Assembly (NCBI GenBank): GCA_030040265.1
Contig: JASHUB010000005.1
Span: forward strand, 1 to 26,590
DNA from: Microcaldota archaeon
GTDB lineage: Archaea; Micrarchaeota; Micrarchaeia; Micrarchaeales; CABMGC01
Length of the DNA stretch: 26,590 nucleotides
Direction: 5' to 3'
The notes below the pieces were generated by a model, which saw only the letters and a program-made list of their open reading frames with translations, was not told the DNA's origin and searched no databases. The stretch's first letter is position 1; every line of letters starts with the position of its first letter. Below are positions 6,942 through 12,622 of the stretch, one piece after another. The translations under genes and the position numbers were made by a program.

Positions 6942-7679
6942 TTATTGCTTTTCCTGCGTTGGCCGCTCGCCCTCCCCGCGCTTTTGCCCCTTGTAGTGCT
7001 GCGCGTGGAAGGAGTAATACGACGCCAGGACGGCGATAATCGAGGCCAGCATGACGTAAGGCAGGCTGCTGAGCTGCTGCTCCGCAAGGTTGAGGAAGAG
7101 CGAGCCGAGGGCGCTGGCCATCAGGGCTGAGATGATTATGAACACGAAGTATATCATGAACGCGACGTGCTTTGCACCTGGCCTGTTGGTGAGCTCCACC
7201 AGGTAGCTTGTGATGACATACGCGTAGATTATCGCGATGGCAGCGTACCAGAAATCCGGCAGGCCGATGTAGAATACGAACACCAGGATGAACCAGCTTA
7301 TCAGTATGCTAGGTATGCTCTTGAGCTCCACCATTATCGCCTGGTTCCTGGTCCTGATCCGTTCTGCCTTGTGCGCTTCGTCGCCCTCCCGCTTTATCTT
7401 CTCGAACCTGTCCTCCTCGCTCACCAGCATCAGTATGATGCCGAGCACCAGGAAGAATATCGCGGTGTCGTTTGTGCTGAAAGTGACCTTGAATAGGGAC
7501 TCCACCGAAGCGGTGGCGGTTGTGGCAAGCGTATTGCCGTGCGACAGCACCGCCGACGCCACTTGGCTGCCCTGGAATGCGGTCAGCACAGCGTGCGAGA
7601 GGCTGGGGGTTACCGAGAGATACATTATCACTCCCATTATCCCTAGCAGAACTCCGAGTATGAAGAAGTTAACGCGCAT
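6942..7679 (-). CDS. Polytopic membrane protein of unknown function
   Basis: 245 aa from ATG 7679, chosen because the protein then begins directly with a membrane segment (MRVNFFILGVLLGIMGV) and the start sits a few bases after the predicted RNA start. About six hydrophobic segments are visible: near residues 4-24, 73-90, 125-145, 150-170, 180-200 and 212-232. A highly charged cytoplasmic loop follows the second (SEEDRFEKIKREGDEAHKAER), and the C-terminal tail is charged (QKRGEGERP). There are no recognisable transporter or enzyme motifs. It is divergent from the lipoate ligase genes, and the two promoters overlap in about 45 bp. Confidence 0.8.
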   Translation of the reverse strand: MRVNFFILGVLLGIMGVIMYLSVTPSLSHAVLTAFQGSQVASAVLSHGNTLATTATASVESLFKVTFSTNDTAIFFLVLGIILMLVSEEDRFEKIKREGDEAHKAERIRTRNQAIMVELKSIPSILISWFILVFVFYIGLPDFWYAAIAIIYAYVITSYLVELTNRPGAKHVAFMIYFVFIIISALMASALGSLFLNLAEQQLSSLPYVMLASIIAVLASYYSFHAQHYKGQKRGEGERPTQEKQ

Positions 7680-7692
7680 CCGGCACCAACAT

Positions 7693-7718
7693 GCTATAAG
7701 CCTGAATAGGTATTTAGA
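7693..7718. promoter_or_regulatory. Divergent TATA boxes between membrane protein and lipoate ligase genes
   Basis: On the + strand CTATAAG (7694-7700) is centred about 27 nt before ATG 7724, which implies a leaderless lplB mRNA. On the - strand CTAAATACC, around 7706-7715, is about 26 nt from 7685, giving a leader of about 6 nt for the membrane protein. Spacing only; not proven. Confidence 0.5.
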
Positions 7719-7723
7719 TTTTA

Positions 7724-8044
7724 ATGGATATCCACTACTGTGGTCTTTTGGACGGTTACGCAAGGCAGAAGGTGCCTGGAGGAAAGCTGCTCGCCGTAAA
7801 GGTTCGATACGCCGACAGGATCCAGGAGATAAAGATAACTGGCGACTTCTTCCTGTATCCGGAGGACAAGCTCTCCGACATAGAGGCGGCGCTGTTCGAC
7901 GCCCCCGTGGATGCGACGGAGCAGAGCATCGCGGAAAGGATAAGGAAGATCGTTGACCTCGACAAGATAGAGCTGATAGGCGTGACCCCTGAGGCGATCG
8001 CTAGCACGATAAAGATGGCGGTGATGGGACGGACTGGCGCGTGA
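7724..8044 (+). CDS. lplB: Lipoate-protein ligase accessory (C-terminal) domain, LplB type
   Basis: 106 aa. The sequence KVPGGKLLAVKVRY followed by ITGDFFLYPED and a helical tail matches the C-terminal domain of bacterial lipoate-protein ligase A, which in Thermoplasma-type archaea is a separate protein needed by LplA for lipoate adenylation. Its stop overlaps the GTG start of lplA (GTGA, 8041-8044), so the two halves are co-translated. That fits a two-subunit ligase. A TATA box about 27 nt upstream suggests a leaderless transcript. Confidence 0.85.
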   Translation: MDIHYCGLLDGYARQKVPGGKLLAVKVRYADRIQEIKITGDFFLYPEDKLSDIEAALFDAPVDATEQSIAERIRKIVDLDKIELIGVTPEAIASTIKMAVMGRTGA

Positions 8045-8775
8045 TCGAACTCGAGACCAACGATGCGTACCGCAACATGGCCATAGACGAGGCCATCAGC
8101 GAAGCGATCAAGGCCGACGCAGCGCCCCCGACCATCCGGTTCTACAGGTGGAAGCCCAGCGCAGTGTCGATAGGCTACTTCCAGAGCCTCGAGGACGAGG
8201 TCAATATCGAGCGCTGCAGGCAGCTCGGCGTGAACTGGGTGCGGCGGAGGACCGGCGCAGGCGCGGTGTACCACGATTTCAACGGGGAGATAACGTACAG
8301 CGTGATCGCTCCCGAGTTCTACTTCCCGAAGGGCATACGGGAAAACTACAGGGTCATATGCCAATGGGTGATAGACGGTCTCGCAGAGCTTGGCATCGAG
8401 GCTAGCTTCGCCCCGATAAACGACGTCCTTGCAGGTGGGAAGAAGATATCTGGGAACGCGATGACAAGGCGCGACGGCATCCAGACGCAGCACGGCACCG
8501 TGCTCTACGACCTTGACATAAAATCGATGTTCTCCGTGCTCAAGGTCAGCAACGAGAAGATATCGGACAAGATGATAAAGAGCGTGGAGGAGCGCGTCAC
8601 GCGCGTCCTGGACTTCAAGGACGTCTCGATCCAGGACCTGTACTTCGCGATGCTCAAGGGTTTCACGAACGGGAAGTCATACAAGATCGGCAAGCTCACA
8701 AATGAGGAAAGCAAGCGCGCAGACCAGCTAGCGAAAGAAGTATACGCATCTGAGAAGTGGAACTTCATGCGCTAG
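8041..8775 (+). CDS. lplA: Lipoate-protein ligase A, catalytic subunit
   Basis: 244 aa, GTG start overlapping the lplB stop by 4 nt. Attaches lipoate (or octanoate) to a lysine of lipoyl domains such as the H protein or 2-oxoacid dehydrogenase E2. The BPL/LplA/LipB fold signature is clear: RRRTGAGAVYHDFNGEITYS (near residues 62-81) corresponds to the family RR.(S/T)GGGAVYHD motif, and KKISGNAMTRR contains the catalytic lysine. Length matches the archaeal catalytic domain without the fused C-terminal domain. With LipA next door it may load octanoate for LipA, as LipM does in bacteria; that role is inference. No lipoyl acceptor gene is in the window. Confidence 0.92.
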   Translation: MIELETNDAYRNMAIDEAISEAIKADAAPPTIRFYRWKPSAVSIGYFQSLEDEVNIERCRQLGVNWVRRRTGAGAVYHDFNGEITYSVIAPEFYFPKGIRENYRVICQWVIDGLAELGIEASFAPINDVLAGGKKISGNAMTRRDGIQTQHGTVLYDLDIKSMFSVLKVSNEKISDKMIKSVEERVTRVLDFKDVSIQDLYFAMLKGFTNGKSYKIGKLTNEESKRADQLAKEVYASEKWNFMR

Positions 8776-9647
8776 CGCGCGACATCCTTCTCGATGACCG
8801 CCTTTATGAAGAACTCCCCGGCGCGGTATGAGCTGCGAACGAACGGGCCGGATGCAACGTACCTGAACCCAAGCTCCATGCCGCGCCTTCTGAAGAGTTC
8901 GAACTTGTCCGGATGAACGTACTCCTTTATCTCTATGTGGTGCTGGCTTGGCCTGAGATACTGCCCAAGCGCAAGGAAGTCGACCCCCACGCCCCTAAGG
9001 TCATTCATGGAAGCGACGACCTCTTCATCGGCCTCGCCTATGCCGAGCATCATCGCAGACTTGGTGTAGATCCTGGGGTTCATCTGTTTCAGCTTGAACA
9101 GGACCGAAAGCGACTGCTCGTATGCCGCTCTCCTGTCCCTTATCTGCGGGCTGAGCCTCTCGACCGTCTCGAGGTTGTGCCCTATGACATCTGGCCTTGC
9201 ATTAACGATCATTCGCAAACATTCATCGTCTCCCCTGAAATCAGGTATGAGCAGTTCGACAAGCGTGTCCGGGCTCTGCTTTTTTATCTCCACGACGCAC
9301 TCCGCGAAATGGCCTGCACCTTGGTCTGGCAGGTCATCCCTGCACACGGATGTTATCACGACGTAATCGAGACCCCATTTCTTTATGACCTGCCCTAGTT
9401 TTTCCGGCTCCTGTGCGTCGACGTTCACGCCGTGCGCCATTTTCTGGACAGCGCAGAACCTGCAGCCCCGCGTGCACTTGTCGCCAAGGACCATGAACGT
9501 CGCGGTGCCTCCGCTCCAGCACTCAGTTATGTTCGGGCAGTGCGCTTCGGTGCATACCGTGTGCAGTCCCAGCGACGTGACCGTTTCCTTGATCTCGTGA
9601 TATTTTTCTGTAGAAGCGGGCTTGATGGTCAGCCAGTCGGGTTTCAT
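8772..9647 (-). CDS. lipA: Lipoyl synthase (radical SAM)
   Basis: 291 aa. Inserts two sulfurs into protein-bound octanoate. Both iron-sulfur sites are complete: auxiliary cluster C32-x4-C37-x5-C43, radical-SAM cluster C58-x3-C62-x2-C65, and the terminal RSSYRAGEF whose Ser coordinates the auxiliary cluster. Length is normal for LipA. It is convergent with lplA, overlapping 4 nt at the stops, so the lipoate module is assembled from two transcripts. Many archaea use LipS1/LipS2 instead, so canonical LipA is informative about lineage or transfer. Confidence 0.95.
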   Translation of the reverse strand: MKPDWLTIKPASTEKYHEIKETVTSLGLHTVCTEAHCPNITECWSGGTATFMVLGDKCTRGCRFCAVQKMAHGVNVDAQEPEKLGQVIKKWGLDYVVITSVCRDDLPDQGAGHFAECVVEIKKQSPDTLVELLIPDFRGDDECLRMIVNARPDVIGHNLETVERLSPQIRDRRAAYEQSLSVLFKLKQMNPRIYTKSAMMLGIGEADEEVVASMNDLRGVGVDFLALGQYLRPSQHHIEIKEYVHPDKFELFRRRGMELGFRYVASGPFVRSSYRAGEFFIKAVIEKDVAR

Positions 9648-9704
9648 GATTCAGAATCTCTGCTTAAGCTTTTAGTGGTTTGCATGAGACGCATTAATAG
9701 AAAA

Positions 9705-9730
9705 CTATATATACCTATAGCGATATATAG
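9705..9730 (+). promoter_or_regulatory. Promoter and palindromic operator of the toxin-antitoxin pair
   Basis: CTATATAT (9705-9712) and ATATATAG (9723-9730) are a perfect 8-nt inverted repeat centred on a CTATAG palindrome (9715-9720). The left arm also works as a TATA box about 27 nt from ATG 9737, so a dimeric antitoxin bound here would block transcription of its own operon. Autoregulation is known for such systems; binding here is inferred. Confidence 0.6.
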
Positions 9731-9736
9731 TAGACC

Positions 9737-9970
9737 ATGGAGAAGACTACAACCATCCAGATAAGCAAGCAGACCAGGAAGCTCCTTGACGAGCTCAAAG
9801 CCTATCCTGGGGAATCCATGGATGCCGTGATAAAAAGAATGGCAGAGCGCGCAACAGACTACGCGCCGCTATCAAAGGAAGAAATAGAGGGAATCCGGCG
9901 TGCGCTAAAAGACATAGAGGCGGGCAAAGTCCACTCTATGAAAGAGATCAGGAAAGAATTTGGGATTTGA
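9737..9970 (+). CDS. Antitoxin of a RelBE-type system (ribbon-helix-helix-like)
   Basis: 77 aa. The N-terminus MEKTTTIQISKQTRKLLDELK is a typical short beta strand plus helix as in ribbon-helix-helix DNA-binding antitoxins, and the C-terminal half is a charged helix (EIEGIRRALKDIEAGK) likely to wrap the toxin. The stop overlaps the toxin ATG by one base (TGATG). Expected role: neutralise RelE and repress the operon through the palindrome directly upstream. Confidence 0.8.
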   Translation: MEKTTTIQISKQTRKLLDELKAYPGESMDAVIKRMAERATDYAPLSKEEIEGIRRALKDIEAGKVHSMKEIRKEFGI

Positions 9971-10230
9971 TGTCTTACGGCGTTGTTTGGTCTGATGAGG
10001 CTAAACGTGACTTCAAAAGACTTGAGAAAGAGACGCAGAGACGGATAGTGGAAAGGCTGCTAAAAGCATCAGAAAACCCATTCTTGGTCGTGAAGCGCCT
10101 GGTCGGCGTCTCTCTCTACAGCCTGCGTGTAGGGGATTATCGCATCATACTAAGCATCGAGAATAAGCGGCTTATCATATTAGTAATAAAGATAAGGCAC
10201 AGAAAAGAGGCATACGAAAAACTTAGTTAA
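9970..10230 (+). CDS. RelE/ParE-superfamily toxin
   Basis: 86 aa from ATG 9970; a TTG three bases earlier is also possible. The core pattern fits RelE: YGVVWSDEAKRDFKRLEKE, then a helix, then YSLRVGDYRIILSI and VIKIRHRKEAYEKL. The Arg in LRVGDYR and the final RHRKEAY are the residues expected for ribosome-dependent mRNA cleavage in archaeal RelE proteins. It is translated with the antitoxin and is convergent with the NUDIX gene, whose stop is 7 nt away. A functional toxin looks intact; no frameshift. Confidence 0.88.
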   Translation: MSYGVVWSDEAKRDFKRLEKETQRRIVERLLKASENPFLVVKRLVGVSLYSLRVGDYRIILSIENKRLIILVIKIRHRKEAYEKLS

Positions 10231-10237
10231 GCCTGAT

Positions 10238-10696
10238 TTAGAATTCAGGTTCTCCTGGTTTGAAGCCGTACTCACTGTAGAATATGTTATGTTTTACTCT
10301 CTCCAAGATGACGGGCAGGAACTTAAGCGTCTTTGGCGGCGGCGTCTTTTCGTCAAACCAGTTCATGTCGTCGCAATACTGCGGCTCCATGTTCTTCGGC
10401 TCACCCTTCCACACGCTGGCTGTCAGGAAGAAGTCAAGAGATTCCTTGCCCGGCGGCGGAGTGTGCCTGTGCACAACGTGCACCACCTTCAGGTCCTCAA
10501 CTGCGACGTCTATTCCCGCCTCCTCCTTCGCTTCCCTCGACATCGCCTGCCTGATAGTCTCGTTCCCGTCTATGCGCCCTGCGACCATCGAGTAGTGCCC
10601 GTCTGCCCATCCCGTGTTCGTTCTTCGCGCCAGCAGTATCTTCCCGTCCTTCCTCAGGATGAGATAAACGGCGAGGACGGTTTCAGGGTTAGTCAT
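10238..10696 (-). CDS. NUDIX hydrolase
   Basis: 152 aa from ATG 10696. The NUDIX box is perfect: G-x5-E-x7-R-E-x2-E-E-x-G in GRIDGNETIRQAMSREAKEE followed by AG. It should hydrolyse nucleoside diphosphates linked to another moiety; substrate not predictable. The N-terminal VLAVYLILRKDGKILLARR and the C-terminal HRHTPPPGKESLDFF resemble MutT-like enzymes acting on small nucleotides. The frame is open further upstream, but ATG 10696 lies about 26 nt from the shared TATA element, so the mRNA is probably leaderless and the extension is not coding. Confidence 0.92.
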   Translation of the reverse strand: MTNPETVLAVYLILRKDGKILLARRTNTGWADGHYSMVAGRIDGNETIRQAMSREAKEEAGIDVAVEDLKVVHVVHRHTPPPGKESLDFFLTASVWKGEPKNMEPQYCDDMNWFDEKTPPPKTLKFLPVILERVKHNIFYSEYGFKPGEPEF

Positions 10697-10718
10697 GTAT
10701 AATCTATGCTGAGCCAGG

Positions 10719-10726
10719 TTTATAAA
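10719..10726. promoter_or_regulatory. Palindromic TATA element shared by two divergent transcripts
   Basis: TTTATAAA is its own reverse complement. From its centre, 26-27 nt to the left is exactly the NUDIX ATG (10696), and the same distance to the right (about 10748) is the predicted first base of the riboswitch-like leader. One element could therefore direct transcription in both directions. Confidence 0.55.
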
Positions 10727-10747
10727 GATTGTCTGAACAATAGATGC

Positions 10748-10853
10748 AGACTGCTGGTTCAGATCCAGCCTAGTCGGGGGAAAGTGGTGAAACTCCACTG
10801 CTGTGCCGCATCCGTAATCCCACTCAAGGGGTAAGCCGGGCTGCCCGAAGTCT
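10748..10853 (+). ncRNA. Cobalamin riboswitch-like leader
   Basis: The core of the cobalamin aptamer is recognisable in order: GGGAAAGTGGTGAAACTCC (5' core with P4 arms AGTGG/CCACT), GCTGTGCCGCATCCGTAA (matching the GCxG..CCGC..CTGTAA part), a small hairpin CCCACTCAAGGGG, and a B12-box-like AAGCCGGGCTGCCCG. The ends AGACT (10748-10752) and AGTCT (10849-10853) can close the element. A 5' hairpin GCTGG/CCAGC sits at 10753-10769. It is compact, lacking the large peripheral domain. The next gene starts 22 nt further on, so translation control is plausible. Recognition is by eye, from remembered consensus. Confidence 0.7.
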
Positions 10854-10875
10854 TATATCCCACGAGCATGGTACA

Positions 10876-11913
10876 ATGACGAGAAACGCGATATCTGCCG
10901 AAACAAGACCTGTAGCCGCAGCTCCGGCACTCAAGGATGCAGCAAGGCCTGCGCCGGAACAAGCCAAGATGGAAGCCATCTGGGGGACCAGCGGTCAGGT
11001 GATCTACGGGGAGAGAATGACTCTGTCCGACGGAAAGACCATCTACAAAATAGTGACGGTCAACATCCCTCTTCCAAAAGGGCTGAATGGAAGGGAAGTC
11101 CTGGCCGCCGCGTTGCGCGGTCTGAGCGCAGATGGGAAGTCCCTCAACCCCAACATGATCAGAAGCTTCAACCAAAGCGACAGCCTGCTGGCGCATTTCG
11201 ACTCATCCAGCGCACGGACGGCAGGCATGGTGCGCCGTCTCTTCACCAACCTCTATGCCGCATCCCATCTGACAGTGCAGACATCGCTCGACGCGCACTC
11301 GGAAGATTACCTGCGCTTCGAAAGGCTCAACGCGACACTGCACGAAGGCTCGGTCACTCTTGACGCAGAGCTTCGCGGTATACTCTCCGTTCCGCACAGG
11401 TGTGCAGTGATGCTGCCGATGGAGGACAAGAGGTTCGGCGGCGCGATAAGGCAGGAGTGGATATTCGATGGGAACATGATACAGGCACTCGACGTGTACG
11501 GCAAAGTCATGTCCCTGACCTCGATCGCCGGGGACACGAACTACGGCCACAAGGAATTTCTCGCATGGCTGGTGCAGGAGGTCCTCAAGGCGTACCTGAA
11601 CGGCGACCAGAGCTTCATAGCGCACACCCTTGACGGAACGTTCGACGTCGCGAGCTGCGCCAGCTGCAGGCCGATGGAACTGTTCTACGAGCAGAGCATG
11701 GCAAGAATGCAGGAGGCGCAGCGCCTTGCATTCGTAGACATCATCTCCAGACACGCCGAAGAGACGCAGAAGCGTTGGACAGAGGTGGATACGCAGAGGG
11801 CCAAGGAGGCGAGGCTGTCCGGAGACGCGAGGGCAGACTCCCTGGCGAACGTCTGCCATAAATGCGGCGAGGCGTTCTACGGCTCGCATGCGTGCGGCGC
11901 GATCAAGGCATGA
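10876..11913 (+). CDS. Unknown protein with paired CxxC motifs, downstream of the cobalamin-type leader
   Basis: 345 aa. I do not recognise the family. Residues 1-31 are Ala/Pro-rich and probably disordered; 32-260 look like a mixed alpha/beta domain (SGQVIYGERMTL, KIVTVNIPLPKGLNGREVL, CAVMLPMEDKRFGG). C261-x2-C264 and C327-x2-C330 with H338 and C340 near the C-terminus could form one or two zinc sites; between them lies a long charged helix (residues about 273-318). There is no signal peptide or membrane segment. The position behind the aptamer suggests regulation by cobalamin, so it might act in B12 uptake, salvage or a B12-independent alternative; this is inference only. A weaker TATA-like TTATAT at 10853-10858 could be an internal promoter. 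Confidence 0.85.
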   Translation: MTRNAISAETRPVAAAPALKDAARPAPEQAKMEAIWGTSGQVIYGERMTLSDGKTIYKIVTVNIPLPKGLNGREVLAAALRGLSADGKSLNPNMIRSFNQSDSLLAHFDSSSARTAGMVRRLFTNLYAASHLTVQTSLDAHSEDYLRFERLNATLHEGSVTLDAELRGILSVPHRCAVMLPMEDKRFGGAIRQEWIFDGNMIQALDVYGKVMSLTSIAGDTNYGHKEFLAWLVQEVLKAYLNGDQSFIAHTLDGTFDVASCASCRPMELFYEQSMARMQEAQRLAFVDIISRHAEETQKRWTEVDTQRAKEARLSGDARADSLANVCHKCGEAFYGSHACGAIKA

Positions 11914-11923
11914 GGATTCGCAT

Positions 11924-11995
11924 AGCCCCGAGCGAGAATTGAACTCGCGACCTCTTGTTTACAAGACAAGCGCTCTACCACTGAGCTACCGGGGC
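11924..11995 (-). tRNA. tRNA-Thr (anticodon UGU)
   Basis: Full cloverleaf on the minus strand: acceptor GCCCCGG with TCGGGGC (one G-U pair), D stem GCTC/GAGC, anticodon stem CTTGT/ACAAG with loop CTTGTAA (anticodon TGT at 11963-11961), and T arm GCGAG TTCAATT CTCGC. Discriminator base is U73, as is typical of archaeal tRNA-Thr. No intron and no encoded CCA (TATG follows), so CCA must be added afterwards. Confidence 0.97.
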
Positions 11996-12018
11996 ACAGA
12001 AGTGCTATCTTCTAGCAA

Positions 12019-12027
12019 GTATAAAAT
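12019..12027 (-). promoter_or_regulatory. TATA box of tRNA-Thr
   Basis: On the minus strand ATTTTATAC is centred about 26 nt before the tRNA 5' end (11995), the usual archaeal spacing. Confidence 0.6.
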
Positions 12028-12056
12028 CATTGTGCCTGAAGGATTAAAAGGCAGAT

Positions 12057-12491
12057 TCACATGCTCGATCTATCGGCATAGAATCTCTGGTGCTTCTTCG
12101 GCTTCAGCACCTTGACCACGTGGTCGAATGCTACGTACGGGTCGGACTGAGCCCCGCACGTGTATATATCGAGGGTCGCATACTTGTACTCGTTCCAGGT
12201 GTGCAGTACCATGTGGCTCTCCGTTATGAGCGCCATCACCGAGACGCCGCCCTTCTTTCCGCCGAAGCTCCACACCTTGTGCTCGACCAGGGTCATCTTG
12301 GCGAGCTTCACAGCCTCGAGCACAGTCTTCTCGAGGAGTTTCTGGTCGTTGATGAGTTCAGGATCAAGGCCATACAGGTTTCCGTAGACGTGCAGCCCGA
12401 CTATGCTCTCGTCTGATTCGGAATTGGAAGAGGAACCGCCCTCGATTTTCTTTGGGTTTGCTTTGATCTGCTGCTTTTGGATGTCTGGCAT
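12057..12491 (-). CDS. speD: S-adenosylmethionine decarboxylase (pyruvoyl enzyme)
   Basis: 144 aa from ATG 12491. Decarboxylates SAM to give the aminopropyl donor for spermidine-type polyamines. Catalytic residues are all present: self-cleavage between E91 and S92 (ITESHMVLHTW), proton donors H97 and C112 (YTCG), and S84 (GVSVMAL). The core matches the class 1B prokaryotic enzyme, but residues 1-28 form an extra, Ser-rich, probably disordered extension. A TTG at 12551 would extend it further; the TATA box near 12580-12589 suggests RNA starts close to 12560, so the upstream codons could be translated. The product links to hypusine on aIF5A, encoded at 18543. Confidence 0.92.
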   Translation of the reverse strand: MPDIQKQQIKANPKKIEGGSSSNSESDESIVGLHVYGNLYGLDPELINDQKLLEKTVLEAVKLAKMTLVEHKVWSFGGKKGGVSVMALITESHMVLHTWNEYKYATLDIYTCGAQSDPYVAFDHVVKVLKPKKHQRFYADRSSM

Positions 12492-12578
12492 TCCAACGAT
12501 GACCTTCGGACGAAATGAATCAATCCGGTTTCGAGCGCTCTTGCACAACAATGAGCAGAAAACATTAATACTACAGAG

Positions 12579-12592
12579 TTTATAAGCTTATT
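12579..12592. promoter_or_regulatory. Shared divergent promoter, speD and hel308
   Basis: TTTATAAGCTTATT contains the palindrome ATAAGCTTAT (12582-12591). Read on + it offers TTTATAAG about 40 nt before the helicase ATG (leader about 14 nt); read on - it offers CTTATAAA for speD. This is the second palindromic TATA element in the window serving divergent genes. Confidence 0.5.
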
Positions 12593-12622
12593 GCAGAGAA
12601 GTCTTTCTCGAAATATGATTTC

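Noticed and set aside
10753..10775. GCTGG-TTCAGAT-CCAGC looks like a tRNA T-arm, raising the possibility of a split or permuted tRNA.
   Set aside because: Position 58 of the loop is G instead of A, and no matching acceptor strand (CGACTAG) occurs nearby; the following sequence fits a cobalamin aptamer.
10697..10798. N-terminal extension of the NUDIX frame.
   Set aside because: It crosses the shared TATA element and the riboswitch-like region, and has no NUDIX similarity; ATG 10696 matches the leaderless spacing.
11888..12115. A + strand frame of 75 codons.
   Set aside because: It is the antisense reading of tRNA-Thr.
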